Notes: a model not told the origin generated them from the letters alone. A stretch of 64,000 nucleotides of DNA from Climacteris rufus (GCA_013398175.1 VZRZ01006168.1:625561-689560); one strand, 5' to 3'. Shown: positions 1 through 12,751, numbered from the stretch's first letter. Translations and numbers: made by a program.

Positions 1-88
1 GAAAAGGAAAAGGAAAAGGAAAAGGAAAAGGAAAAGGAAAAGGAAAAGGAAAAGGAAAAGGAAAAGGAAAAGGAAAAAAAAGGAAATC
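1..88. repeat. GAAAAG hexanucleotide microsatellite
   Basis: About 75 bases of near-perfect tandem GAAAAG units run from the window edge and end in a short A-run. One strand is all purine and the other all pyrimidine. The array may extend beyond the left edge. It lies just before a decayed antisense CR1, so it may have grown from the tail of that element, but no intermediate tail units remain to prove this. Confidence 0.95.
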
Positions 89-149
89 AAAGAGAACTTT
101 AAAAGTTTATCATTTGTTCCCAGAACCGCATCCTTCCACCTTATTCAGC

Positions 150-480
150 CTTGAAAGTTTTCTGTGCAGTCTGTTCTCAGAAACGTCCAGTAATGATCAT
201 TCCACAGACTCTCTTGATGGTCTTTTTCTGTGATTTATGGTTGAAAATCTTTTCCTAATATATAATCTAAATTTCCTTTGCTCTAATTTAAGACCATTAC
301 TTCTTGTTCTATCCAGTGCTGACACAGAGAACAGATTATTCCTTTCCTCTTTGTAACTACCTTCTGCATATCAGAGTGCTATTTTATGTCACTTCCAGTC
401 ATTTTTTTTCTTCAAATCCTTGTCTTTCTTCAGAGGTTGTGTTTTCAAGAACTCTGCTCATTCTTCTTTTCAGCAATTTC
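150..480 (-). mobile_element. CR1 LINE 3' fragment, old, antisense
   Basis: Read on the plus strand, the block around 255-360 matches the antisense of the CR1 3' region. It has a ttcctaatat-type segment, then 'ctaaatttcctttgctcta', then 'gaccattacttcttgttcta'. In avian CR1 this corresponds to the part encoding the C-terminal end of ORF2 (the ACAGGACAAGGGGTAATGG region on the sense strand). It is strongly diverged, has no open frame of its own, and its ends are approximate. It is a 5'-truncated dead copy, as is usual for CR1. Confidence 0.6.
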
Positions 481-1397
481 TCTTATAAGCACCATTTTAT
501 AGTAATACAATATTAAGATGATAAATTTAGAAAGTTGAAATCCTTTTAATTTGGAAACCTGACATTTTGTGAATGCCTAGTTTCACATTATTCTAGTTTC
601 ATAAGAAAATTTCAGGGCCATACTGTTTAATAAATTTCAAAATAGCTTTAAACTTTGTGAAGCCAAGGCACTTCTGATTTTAGCTGCTATGGTTTAAGGT
701 GTTGCTTGTCCCAGTAGTCAATACCTCAGCCACTCAGGATGTCAATCTGTACCTCAGCCGTAGAATTTGCCCTCATCAACCCACCTGTGAACAGAACTGT
801 TGAAATATGACTGCAGATTCTCTTCTGTCAGCTTTTTAAATGATGGCTGTAACCTTCAGCAAGAGGCAGAATGAGCAGCTAGAGGCTGCAATGCCTTACA
901 TAGCCAGCTTTTTTGCTTCAGAATGTGCCTCAGAGGCTTTTAAGTAAATCTATCTTGAGGTGTTCCAAGAGCCTACCCTTGCCAGGGATAGATTTGTCAT
1001 GTCCCTGAGGCCTGGTCACGTCAGAGGGCAGTTGTGGCCACCAGCTCTGATTATCTGCCAGATACTGGCTCAGACAGTTCCTTACACAGGAGTCACTATA
1101 AGTAATGAAAATATGTTTGCCCAGACCATGTTTCAGCAGCAGCCTTCTGTAACAAGAGAGCATGAACATGTGGTCCAGCCATCATGAAGTTCTGGGCTGC
1201 AGAGACATTGGGGGACCCTTATTCCAAAACACAAAGAAAACCTCAAATTTCCATGCAAAGGGAAATAAATTTGTAAGAATGGAGGAAGGGAAATGTCTGT
1301 TTGATGTATGGTGATAGTGATGAACAAGGCATGAGAAATATATTTTTAACAAAAATGCTGACTGAGACTAGCTAACTTTATTATTATCATCATCATC
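481..1397. other. Unique AT-rich sequence, no gene seen
   Basis: I see no recognisable repeat or domain. Short frames around 930-1330 occur on both strands over the same bases and their products match nothing I know. The stretch 720-1300 is somewhat less AT-rich than its surroundings and could be an old, unrecognisable repeat. Confidence 0.5.
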
Positions 1398-1665
1398 TAT
1401 GGCAGCGATCCGTAATAATGAGACAGCACACACCTTGGTTGGCAGAGATCCGAGAGCCAGCCAGCAGCCCCGTTTATTGTATTGTCCTTTTCATATAGTA
1501 GGAACCCAGGTATATGATTGGCTAGGTCCTACACCACCCTAATCCAAAACATATCATACAAGAACGACAAACAACAGGTGGTTTATCTTCTTGTTTTCAT
1601 ACCTCCCATGGGAAAGAAGGATTTTCTCATAAGCAGCCCCAGGCTGCAAACCTTGGGCCGCTACA
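1398..1665 (-). mobile_element. Solo ERV LTR inserted in an ATC microsatellite
   Basis: On the minus strand the element begins TGTAGCGGCC and ends CGCTGCCATA. It holds, in order, a CCAAT box (attgg on plus at 1517-1521), a TATA-like ctatatga (plus 1491-1498) and an AATAAA poly(A) signal (plus tttatt at 1473-1478), followed by a U5 of about 75 bases. This is the order expected of U3-R-U5. The last two bases would be TA rather than CA, consistent with one C-to-T change. Both flanks read ATCATC (1392-1397 and 1666-1671), which fits a 6-bp target duplication, but inside an ATC repeat this is weak proof. At about 268 bp it is short for an LTR. There is no internal retroviral sequence, so it is a solo LTR or a fragment. 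Confidence 0.7.
1473..1521 (-). promoter_or_regulatory. LTR promoter and poly(A) signal cluster
   Basis: Within the minus-strand LTR, a CCAAT box, a TATA-like box and AATAAA follow one another within 50 bases. The TATA box and poly(A) signal are unusually close, so the R region would be very short or start downstream of the signal. Activity is not shown by sequence. Confidence 0.45.
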
Positions 1666-1693
1666 ATCATCATCATCATCATCATCATCATCA
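1666..1693. repeat. (ATC)n microsatellite, right part
   Basis: Nine tandem ATC units abut the LTR. A shorter ATC run (1386-1397) lies on the other side, so the LTR split one array. In one frame it would encode a run of histidines, which is a by-product of the repeat. Confidence 0.95.
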
Positions 1694-3310
1694 CTATACA
1701 AATAATTCTACCAAAAGGCTTGGGCCTCAAAGAAAGGAGAAATTTTTCCATCCATCACCTCTTTTTTTCCCTGTTCTCCTCTTATCACCTTTACTCAAAT
1801 GTTTTCGGGTCAGGTCATCCTCTGTATAGCTAACAGCCGAGGTCAATAGATAACTGGACATGTATATCATTCGCCTTCTGTTTTGGTACATTTTTCATTA
1901 TTTGTTCTAATTTCACAAAAAAAACCTTTTATGCTCCATGAAAGGCTTTGAGCTCACAGCTGAAGACATTTTTTCCTTAGGTGTCTCCAAGTGTGTTGCA
2001 TAGCTAAGCTTCCATTATATTCAAAAGGGATATGATCAAGAAAGTCTTTTTATAGAGTAAATTCACATGAATCCTCAAACAATTAATTCACAGTCCTTTA
2101 CCAAGGATTCTTAAGATTTCTCATGAAAATGTATTTATTTAAAATCTTTGAACTAGGAGTGTAATGATTCATGATGTGTCATGTTTGACAAAAGCATTGT
2201 GACTTTTCAGCATCTGAATAAACCTTCTTGATATTTGCCTTCATGCAGAACAAGTATAACATTTTGTTTCCTTGTGGTGCATCTTAAACTCACTCACATC
2301 TCCATTTCCTCTCATTTTTGACTACTTTATAATGTCTAATAACCACAGTAGGACAATCCTCATATCTTATTTCAGTACACTTTTCAGTAGTCCGTGTATG
2401 CATGATTCTTAGGATTGGGTTTTTTCTTTTTTAATGAACATCAATTTGCACGTCTTCCAGCATATATTAATTTTGGACTTTTTCTAGTTTGTTATTTTAG
2501 GAGGAAACTGGGGCCTGGGTCCAGATGCCTTAATTTGAACTTAACCTGCTCTTTAATTCAATACAATCCATGAACATGGGGAAACATTGAGCCAAGTGAT
2601 TGCTTAGGTAAATTTACTTTCCCTAAAATCAGAATTAAGTTGCTCAGCACTTACCTCAGCTTTGTTTAAGATATGATATTTTCCTTTCATGAAAGCAAAT
2701 TAAACATTTGCCTTTTACTATTATTGTTCACTACTGTATCACTGTAATATTTATATACATGAATACTGTAATTTCTGTATTCTTCCCTGTGAAATTTTGC
2801 CTATCCAATTCACCTTCATGCTGAATTAATGTATCTTTATTTTTTTCTTTATTGCACCCCAATTCAGCCTGGATCACAGTATGTACTTAGTCTTATCTCC
2901 CAAAGGGTTTGCAACAATTACCTGCTTGCATCATCTCTGAGGTGGATTTAAGAAGTCAATTCAATTACTAAAAAGGAAATTTTAAAATTACAGTGTTTAA
3001 AACCGCACATGAACATATGTGCAAGGGTCTTATCCTTAGAGGTGTCACTTGATCATTGCTCAAACAAAACTACTTTGACACTAAGACTTATTGTCTTCAA
3101 GTGAAAGAACTGTTATTCCAAAAATGATAGTCTCTTGGAATTATTTAATCAGCTATTTCTAGAAAAAAATTGAGAGGTACATGTATGAACAAGAGCAGCA
3201 CAGAAAACAGTATCTTCAGGATGTTATTAATAAATCTTGTTTTCTCTTCACCAGCAGTATTAAAACTCTAGCTCTTTCAAGGGTGTGTATATAAATGCAA
3301 GTCAGGGCAA
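1694..3310. other. Unique AT-rich sequence, no gene seen
   Basis: Ordinary AT-rich DNA with short homopolymer runs. No repeat family, RNA gene or coding frame can be supported. Confidence 0.5.
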
Positions 3311-3343
3311 CAGGTCCTTCCAACTTCAGCCATTCTGTGATTT
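3311..3343 (+). mobile_element. CR1 3' tail remnant
   Basis: 'caggtccttccaacttcag' followed by ccattctgtgatt matches the extreme 3' end of avian CR1 (aggtcccttccaac... cattctgtgatt). Only the tail is recognisable, with no clear CR1 body upstream. Short length limits confidence. Confidence 0.5.
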
Positions 3344-3896
3344 GGAGATTTTGCAGATATATGGCATTCTAGCATGCAATAAATTTTTGAGACTAAATTA
3401 TGGGACCTGTGTGAAATGCAGCATAGCATAGAGATAAGGTTTCTTTCAGGGATTTAATTTTCTTTTATATTTCTTTTATATGCTGTCCTCAAAATACATT
3501 GGTCAGAGAAGAAGCATATAAGGTTCTACTATTCTTTCCCTCCCAGGTAATTGTAGATACCTGAACATGGGTCTTTCATGTCCTCTTAATTGTTGTTCTT
3601 TAATGGAGATATACTATGGTTTGTGTATTTGATTCACTCTAAGTGTTCAGTTCCCTGGTTTGTTACTTGATTTTCAAATAATGAAATTTTATAGTGGCCA
3701 CCATATCGTTGAAGAAACCACAACAGTTCTCAATGTCAGGTTCTGCTCCTTGAATACCTATAAGAACATATGGGCTTTCAAGCATTGCATGACCAAACTG
3801 ATGCCAGACACCCAAAATTGAACAGGAAGTAAAATGAAAATGGCAACTGAGGTTAAAAGTTATAGATGGCCAAAATTTGGATTGACTTCTGTACAT
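3344..3896. other. Unique sequence, no gene seen
   Basis: No feature recognised. The 77-codon minus-strand frame at 3663-3896 has no recognisable motif. Confidence 0.4.
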
Positions 3897-3902
3897 TTAA
3901 AT

Positions 3903-4405
3903 TGTTTATTAAATTAGTAAGTTAGTGAGTTAATTGCTGTTGGTAATGAGTTATAGTATTGTCCTGTTGTAATTGTTGTTTGTTAATGTTGTTATGATAA
4001 ACCTTCAAGTTCAATGGAATTTAATAGGGACAAGATGGCTGCCAAAACCAGAAGGCAACCTTCCAGAACTTTCCCTACACGATGTCAATCAGGGCATCAA
4101 TCAAGCCAGACCCCACCTAATTTAACAACTGGGTATGCTCCCTATGGGTGGGATTGAGCCAGACCGCCTTGGACAGGTGCAGCAAGGGGTGGGTCAGTAG
4201 CACCAAGACCCAGGATTGAAGGAATGTAACAATGCCCTTGACTGACACTGGAGGGGGACAAAAGGAGCTGCACAGGAAGGTGTGCCTCTGGTGAGAGCAG
4301 CCATGCACCCAGTGCTCTGCTTGATATTGTGAACATCCCCCATTGTTGGCTTTATTATTTTTAATAAACAGTTAAATTTTCATAAGTGAGGCATCGTTTC
4401 TCACA
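3903..4405 (+). mobile_element. Solo ERV LTR, 503 bp, 6-bp target duplication
   Basis: The element starts TGTTTATTAA, ends TTTCTCACA and is flanked on both sides by ttaaat (3897-3902 and 4406-4411), a perfect 6-bp duplication. This is typical of beta-retrovirus-like (ERVK-type) integration. The middle has GC-richer U3 sequence (about 4030-4320). AATAAA at 4363-4368 gives the poly(A) signal, followed by a short U5 of about 35 bases. A convincing TATA box is not visible; acaaaagg near 4258 is the nearest candidate. There is no gag, pol or env sequence beside it, so it is a solo LTR left by recombination between two LTRs. The flanks are AT-rich, which makes a chance 6-mer match somewhat easier. 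Confidence 0.72.
4363..4368 (+). promoter_or_regulatory. LTR poly(A) signal AATAAA
   Basis: Canonical AATAAA about 38 bases before the LTR end, as expected at the R/U5 part of a plus-strand LTR. Confidence 0.5.
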
Positions 4406-4411
4406 TTAAAT

Positions 4412-6663
4412 ATTGTATCTGTTTTCCCAGCTTCAAGTACAACAACTAAAATTTAAGACAAATCTAAGAAAGCAAGCTCTTAACAAAAAAGGCATTAATA
4501 TAATTACAGTAAAATGTCACTATATTGATTCACCAGTATGCACCATTGGCATTAAATTGCCATGAGACGAGTTGTAAGTCATTGTTATCATGAATTTTGA
4601 ACATTTTGCACAACTGGTATGTGTGGTCCATGATTTTAAGGTTGATAAAGTTAATTTTGCTATTGCAGTCGCTATGTTTTATTTGTCATATATTAAATGG
4701 AGAAATATAATAGAGTATATTGGGTTTTTTTCTCCCTTCTAAGTGTTTTTTTGTCTCTCATAAAAATGCTTTCTACATAAAACTTCATGCAAAGTATTAC
4801 TGTACTCAGGGAGAAGATAATGCATTTTTCTGGTGATGGTGCTCATAGGTATTCATAAACCTGACTGTTGTTCATTGCCATTACTGTGGATCTGGAACAA
4901 TCACACACATTACAATCAAAAAATGAACATTTTAAGTCATTAAACTTGCATCATCCACTTGGGAACTATTTCGTCTATTACTGAAATTAGGTGAAATAAC
5001 AGTTTTTTCTTACTGTCTAAAACTGGTTTGAAAATGGTGAGTAATCAAACAAAATTATCTGAGATTGTACAACTACATTCTAAAATATCTCAATAGACAG
5101 ATATATTTTCAGCAGAAAGCTCTTCTAAGGGAGTCTGGAAGCCATAATATGCTTTTTGACCAAAATAATCCAAGTATAGACTGAAGAATGCAGTGTTTCT
5201 GAAGACACTGTGCAAGTTATTTTATCGAGAAAGCCAATGGGAATTTGTTTTACAGAAGATGTAACTGAGGCGAAGAAAGAATCAAATTTCTCTATCCTTG
5301 TTCTATGATCACTCAAATTTAAATAAGTGAAGTAGTCATAAATCTAGCTTTCTGTGATAGCTCTCCTTAACTGTAAGAACCTGATTCTGTCTGAACATCT
5401 CCTTCATTTCACCCCAGTTTACAAAACTTTAGGACATTGCCTATTTACAGAGTCTCTGAAGCTAATCAAATAGGAGACAAATGTCTGTTATGAGTGAGCT
5501 AAGTGATACATATTTGTTAGTCTTAAAAGTGGATTTGAGACTTTTGTCATCATACCGTGTGCATAAAAATGTATTCTCTTTATTCTGTCATGCCATAGCT
5601 ACATTCTGCTCAAGATGTTCTCTGTGAGCCTGTGGCTGATGAAGTCTTGCCTTTCCCCTGCTGGAGCTCTACTGATCTTTTCCACATAATTTTTTTTTTT
5701 GACGATTTAATATGAACATAAGAATTTTCAGAATAGACAGACTTGTTAAACCAGTGGGAAACATTATTTCTAATCTTAAAGAAGCTTGCCAATTTGATAA
5801 GGCTGTGCCTAAATCCTAAAGGAGAACCTACTTCCACACCAACGGGGTACAAAGCTAAACCCTTGGCTGAATAATGATGCCCATCTGAAATTGAATTCTC
5901 TTCTTTTCTGACCACATTCCAGATATGATCATGTCTCTGTGTGAGTAAAAGCAAAAGAATCCCCATAACACAGCTGACATACTCCAAATCAAGTATCTGT
6001 TAACGATGCCTGAAATCATATGCAGTACTTTTAGAACTTGATATGGCCATGAAGTGCACTGTGCTATGCATTTCCAGGCAGAATTGTAACTTATTTTCTC
6101 TGACAAAATAAAAAAAGTAAAGGAAAACGGAGTTTAAAAATGCCAGTATTACAACTATATGGATTTGTTCAAGTACACCATTATTATAATTAAGTATAGA
6201 TTAGAATTACAAGGCAGGAAAACGAAAATCTTTTGTTCTTTCACTGTTGTATTAAATAATAAATTGCAGTCAAGAAAATTACAGTAAATTGCAGTAAAGA
6301 AAACTGGAAATTAATTTTTCACCCTCATGTGAAAAGAAATGTACTTCTGCAAGACAAAATTTCAGCCACTGGGAGATACAAATAGCAACCTACTAGTACA
6401 ATACTCATCTGTTTTGACATGATCACCACTGCAGGTATTCCAAGTGGCACAAATCCAGGACACCTGGAACTTTGGAAATCCCTAAATCCTACCACACACA
6501 GTACTCTAGTGGCCTGGGATGATTTTCATGGAGAGGAATGGTGTCTTTTCTCATCAAAGTTTTCCCAAGGCCCACCTAAGTAAAGATTTTCTAAGTCATT
6601 TTCTTCCAGTAAGTGTGAATGGGAATGGTGCACATGTCAACACCAAAGTTGTGGTGGTGTACA
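4412..6663. other. Unique AT-rich sequence, no gene seen
   Basis: No recognisable element. Frames of 125 and 83 codons overlap on the minus strand at 5610-6106, with no domain, signal peptide pattern or known motif that would make either credible. 6440-6660 is somewhat less AT-rich and could be an eroded extension of the neighbouring LTR. Confidence 0.45.
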
Positions 6664-7065
6664 TGACAGAAGCCACGGCCACCAAGCCTCGGAGATGGTG
6701 GAGTAAAGCACCTCAGGGCTTGTAGTCTCTCCTCAGTCAGGGTGACTTTCTTCCTCACCCCAGAGTTCCTTTCGATTTTATTTTACATATTTGCTGTTAT
6801 TGGTTAGTTTGCACATTATATCATGTTCTGTATATGGGTTTGTTTCAGAAAATTCTTAGCTCTTCGGTTCTTCATTGGTTATATTGTAATTGCTGCACCC
6901 CCGCTGGCTGTTTCCCCTGCTCCCTTTCCCTTTAAAAATTGCGCTGTTTCCCCCATACCCCTTGCCTTTGTTCCTGGGTTTGCTCAGCTCTGGGACCAGA
7001 ACATTCTACACTGCCACAGTGGCCCTGTTCAGAAGGAAGGGCACTCATCAGCTCAAAAGCACAGT
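6664..7065 (+). mobile_element. Degraded ERV LTR, same family as 32536-33213
   Basis: The order of blocks follows the LTR at 32536-33213. It has a tgacag...agcca start and tcctttcg...ttgctgtt. It then has ...atgttctgtat, tgtttcagaaa.ttctt, and cattgg.tatattgtaatt.ctg. The last shared block is ctccctttccct. Two ATTGG (inverted CCAAT) boxes are kept at 6799-6803 and 6874-6878. The TATA box of the relative has decayed to tttaaaa (6931-6937), and no AATAAA is found at the expected place. The 3' part after about 6990 is hard to align, and the right boundary is approximate. It is an older or internally deleted copy. Confidence 0.7.
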
Positions 7066-10000
7066 TAAGGTCTAAGTTCCAGGCACCTATGTGACTACTG
7101 ACCCCAAAAGATGTGACTTAGACATCTAGGTTTCCATAGGAAGTGTGGGGAAACACAGACACCTGAAAAATGAATTTAGATCAACAGATGTGTTGAGCAG
7201 GAGTTGACATGAATTTACAGTGGTTATTAGCTAAGTAATGTTTTAAATCTTCATCATCTCCTGGATATAGGAATCTTCTGTGGCCACTCTCATCCTATCC
7301 ATAGTCCACAGCTATGCTTTGTCACCTGGTACCTGCCATCTGTCTTCAGCATTCAAGGAAGTGAAGAGTTTTCTTTTTTTCTTAGTCTAGCGTGTGATGC
7401 TATAAACTAGAAGGTAAACAATAACAAGAAGTTGTCACATCTCAGCTCAACCATACAAACCCTTGTGTGCAGATTTTGAAGATCAGCATACTGGACAAAA
7501 GTCTCTCCAATCCTTTTCTGAGCCTGAGTTTTGCTGCACTTAAAATCCAGTATCTTATGCTACGGTCATATTTCCACTGACTTCAATAGGAACAGTTAAT
7601 GTTCAGATCTGTAGCGATTTTCACAGCATCGTGTGCTGAGAGTAATGTTTCTCAGTATACTTCCTCCATAACAGAGATCCTGCAAAAAGTGCCTGGAAGA
7701 TATTTTGAGCACAAAACATTTAGTTATATACATCTCTGACAAAATACCCCATTAAAGTGTATAAACTACCCATGACTAGAGGAACCAGACATGAGGCATT
7801 ATATCTTCTCTTACGAATTTCTTGAGTATTTCTCACATTTGTTTATGACTAGAACATTATTCAGGAATATAGTAATAACAGAGGGCTGGATTGTCTTTTT
7901 TGTTTCAACACTATTCATTCAACCATGGTGTCATACATAATTTTTTTTTTTTTTTAAAGTATTCCTGTGTCAGAATTTTCACTTTTGAAAGGTCCTTATT
8001 TCTGATCTTGGAAATACCAGCCTGTGTTGCAGGGAAAGCAAATAATCTATATTGCTAAGTATTATTTCCCATCTTGACATACTGACTAACTTAGGGATGA
8101 AAGGCTCTGATGCCTTATTCATTTCAGGGACAACAACATTGCTTAAACCCTCAGCTGCCTCCTCACAATCACTGTCTTATACAACATATGTTTTTCTGGG
8201 GCCCTTTTCTTTTGAAATAATTAGGTGCTTATTTTTATTAAATAAACTTGCTCTCTTTAACAGAAGACAAGTCTTTGACAGAAATTCCACATCCTGTAGA
8301 ATTAAAATTTGTGAACACCTTATTGCTGAACTGAAAATGGACTGATCTAACTAACTAGGTCTCCTTAAGTGTCTCATGAGCATGTTGATACAAAACAGAA
8401 TTAACTTTTTACCCATGCCATTGTCAATACAGAACAAAGAAACACTCTGGATGCATTATTTATGGGAGTTATTTAATACTTAGATATTTACTCTTTATGC
8501 CAATACTTTATGTGTCTACACAAACACTGAATTAGATGAGTTTTGCAGCAAAATAAGGTCGAAGGCTACCCCAAAAAAATCAAGGCAATCTGCCACTATT
8601 TGCATTAAGCTGAGCACACTGCTATAGTGAAAAATTTGATTTCAAAATCAAGTCAAAATATATTTATTTTAATATTTATTTAACACAACACTTCTGATCC
8701 AGAATTACTTCTTGTTGCTCTAGTTATGACATGATAAAAAATAGATTATTTATGTGAGTGAACAACAAAGTTCATTGGCATGCTTGCAGTGTCTAGCCCT
8801 ATTTGTTTCTATAATTTAGTTATCCCAGCATAATATTACACTCAACATTTAAAAATTAACTGTCTTGCCTCTGCAGGTTTTCTCTACATATCCTGGATTG
8901 GAGGGTTTATCTATATTAACTTTTTCATAGCTTCTTATCAGGGATTGACTTAATGAATAGTCATAACTCTTTAAGGACAATTATGATGTATATACCAAGC
9001 ATGTGCTTGCTGGTGTCTCCAGGCATGGCTCTAGAAAGACTGTAATTTATTATTGTTGCCTAGTTAATTATTATGAGACATTATTTTTAATTGTTCAATT
9101 GAATTTTAAGAAAAAGTGTCCATGAAGAAAACCAATTTATATATGATCAAAATAATCCGAAGATTCTAACATGAAGTGGATAACTTCATCATCATTTGAT
9201 TTGAGGGCTGCAAGAGAAGAACTGGTCTATCATTTTGTCATCTTGTGTCAGTTTTCAATATCAGAATGTCAAAAGCTGTTTTTCAATCAATTCCTAATGG
9301 TTGGTAGGAAGATTCTTATTAAAATTAGGTGATGTTGGATAAGGTTACATATTTTAGTGCAAATAAGGAAATACATAATTAAAGTTATTTATAAAAGGTA
9401 AAAATAAAATTAGTATGCATGTGCAAATAAGAGAGAGGGAGAATCAAGGAAACACAAATCAAAATATTCCTATATACCCCAGCCTTCCCAACTGTTTAAC
9501 TGTGCAACACTTAATAATGATCTCTCAGTGGAGTTCATCTCACCTAACTGCATGTGACTAAAAAGTGGCAGGCTGGTTAAATTTGTCATGTAGTTTCCCT
9601 GTATAATCAAGAGAAAGAGAAATGTGTTTTTCCACCTGTGCTAGACATACTTTTTAAGACAAATAATCTCTTAGAGGTTCCTATCCCTCCCAACAAAAGA
9701 AACTTAACCAGCTAATGTGAACAAAGAATTAAATTTTACTTGCTTAACGCTGATAGAGGTAAAACACATGATTTTGCCTTAGCTGTAGATATGTCATAAT
9801 TTTCAGTCAGAAATACACTTATCTAGATAGTCTTTCTATTTCCTCATGCTTTGCTTTTGATCACTTACAGCACAATTTGTTGACATTTTTTGTCTTATTT
9901 ATTTATTTCTGTAGTTCTCAATTTAACCCATACAAATAACAGTTCTTTCATCTGTCTAATAAATTTTGTTTATTATAAAGAACAGAAAGTTGTAATATTT

Positions 10001-12534
10001 ATAGAAACTTAATGAAAATATTCAGTTTAGCTTAATAATAATTTTAATTAGTCTTCCCAAGATTCACCTTAAAAAGACTTACTGAGTATCAAAATGGGGC
10101 TTACAGTTAAATGTGTCCCCATGTGAACTTATAGGAGGTACTCATGTAAAGAACATATTGTTAAGATCAGGATCCTGTACTCTGGACTTAACAGTAAAAG
10201 TACTTTTTTCTTCTCCACTGCACTTGTCCCTTTGAAAAATTTGCAGAGTAATTCTGGAGATGTGAAATGAACAAGAAGTAGAGGGGGGTTTATTTTTCAT
10301 ATCAACAAGGAGGGTTTTTTGGGGGCAATTTTAGTATTAATAGTCTAAATCTGGCATATAAATAAAGGGATTTTGGGCAACAGGTTAGAGAATTATTTTT
10401 CTTGCGAATGAGAGGGTAGGACAAAACTGGCTGCAATAACATCTTATGCTATTTCCAACACACAAAGTAAGGTTTAAAATTATATAAATTAAGATTCATT
10501 TCTTACATACAGAAAATCTGATCTTACAGTAGTGCACAAGTGATTTAGTTCTCACATCATGAAATGAAAGCATCTGCTGAGTGCAAATTAAAAGAAATGT
10601 GCTATTGCATAAAAGAATAAGCAACTTTAATGGTAGAAAAAACGATAATGACCTGCAATTTATGTCTGAAATGGTATTCTTTATATTTAGTGACTAATCA
10701 TTAAACAAGAAATTCAAAATAAAATGTAATTGCTCTAGTAAAATATGATTTAAAAAGGGAAAGGTTTTACAAACAACTACTTTAGCTAAATAGCTTTTTT
10801 ACATTGTAAGAAATCTATGTTTCATATAGCTTTTTCACATTCTTGTTTTGGAGAGGTGACAAAAAATCCTTAGCAAAATCCTTAGTGGGATGCACCACTA
10901 TTTTCAAATTCTGGCTTGTTTTGCTTACTTTCCTTATTTTTGGCTGTTCCCATAAAGTCAATCTTAGCTTAAACCTTATGTTGAAGAATGATAGCAAAAC
11001 AGGACCCAGGAGTTTAAAAGCCGCAATTTCATACATATAAATAATATGATGAAAGATGGATGACAGGATAAAACCTACCAGGATTTAACCTAATGGCTAA
11101 TTTTCTTCTCTTTCTATGACACAAGTAATAGTTTTACCCCTGCAAATAATTTTACCACTGCAAATATTAATTCCAATAGAAGGTGCAGTCATACTTCTAA
11201 AAGCAGAACTTAAGGCCAACATTGAAGTGGAAGTACTTATGGAAATAATTTAGAAATGACTGCAGATTATAACAGTATAAAACTCTAGACTCCATGTTTA
11301 AATAATACATTTAGGTCATTTCTTTGATCTCTAGTCCAAGATTAAAAGAAAATAAGAGAAAGCAAGCACAAAGAGTTCCTTAAACTTTTGCTGAAATGAT
11401 GCTGACCACCTACAGGCACAGAAACCTTCCCCTGCAAATGTCACCAGGTAGAATTTGACAGGGGACAGTGGATAGAAAGTACAGATTGGTAGGTGAAAGG
11501 CATCTGCTCACTTTTTATCTTGATATCTACCAGGAATCATACCCAGCAATTATTATGGAAATTGTAATCATTGACACTGTTGTCATAGTTTTATTTCAGA
11601 TATTAAACTTCATATATCAGAAAAATGTAATTTTGTTATATGGTAGGTTTATTTCAATTTCAGGGTAAAAAGAGCAGGTAATATTTGTACATAGCATATC
11701 TACGTTGGCCTCCAGAAAACCTGTCCCAGTCTTTCTGAAATTTGTTCTACATAAATGAAACAGCAATTTTTATTATTAAAAAATGTCTTACATTTCGCTA
11801 TCTGCAATTAAACAATAAAATCCATTGCTAAATATTCTCATGAAGTGCTTTCTCTGGGAGTAGGGAACTGATACACTGTTTATTCTGATTTCTCTTCATT
11901 TCAACCAGTGCCAGAATAACAATACAAGAAATGCAAATATTGCATTAATAGCTAGAAAAATAGAGGAAAAATTGAATATCGAAATTATTTTTATACACTT
12001 ATACAACTGTAAATATGCACTCATTTCTTTGAAGCTTTTTTAATGCAACTAAGTTCAGAATTTCATCCAGAGGGAAGAGAAGAAATGTAAAATATAAAAT
12101 AAATATTACTTTAAGATTAGCTAATTTTCAATAGCTACTAGGGGAAAAATTATTTACTAGAAAACTAACCTGAAAAAAGACAAAGTGAATGCTAATTCCT
12201 ATATATGTAAAATCCATGTGCGATTTGGAAAATGGGTTTTGTAACAATAGTTGAGATTACACTGCGCTGAAGCCATACAGGAATCAGAACAAAATTTTTC
12301 TGTATTTACACATTTTTATAGCAAAACATAACAAAATAATACTGTTTTTTTGGAAATGTAAATTATATTAATTTTTTTCTGGTATCTTTGTATATGTAGC
12401 ATTTGACAGGAAGTAAGCTCCCTAGAAATACCGTGGGTAAGGCATATTAAAAAAAAACATTCTGAAACTGCTGAGACAAATACATCCACACTTTATGTAG
12501 AGAGGTGGAAGAGCAAAAAACACTCAAATTGATG
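7066..12534. other. Unique AT-rich sequence, no gene seen
   Basis: Over 5 kb of AT-rich DNA without a recognisable repeat family or coding frame. It includes a 16-base T run near 7941-7956. Frames at 8052-8345, 10815-11040 (overlapping on both strands) and 11468-11668 carry no motif. I see nothing else in it. Confidence 0.5.
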
Positions 12535-12751
12535 TGCCAGTAGGCAGAGACAGACTCTTGTCAGTGGTGCGCAGAATCAGGACCAGAGGCTGTGGGCACA
12601 ACCTGAAACACAGGAGGCTTCATCTGAACACTGTGACTAGCACAGGTTTTCCAGGGAGGTTGTGAGCTCTCCATCCTTGGAGACATTCAAAAGTCAGAAC
12701 TTCCTGCCAGTCTCAGCCATTCAGTGTTTCTATGAATCTGTGATTCTATGA
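12535..12751 (+). mobile_element. CR1 LINE 3' fragment, sense
   Basis: Sense CR1 blocks follow in order: 'cacaggaggcttcatctgaa', gttttccagggaggttgtg, tggagacattcaaaa, and the tail tctatgaatctgtgattctatga. The segment that normally carries the TEHWNRLP coding part between the second and third blocks is shortened, an internal deletion. The reading frame is broken. This is a 5'-truncated dead copy. Confidence 0.85.

Noticed and set aside
1518..1829. 103-codon frame with a polyhistidine run
   Set aside because: The histidines are the ATC microsatellite and the rest is LTR and flank.
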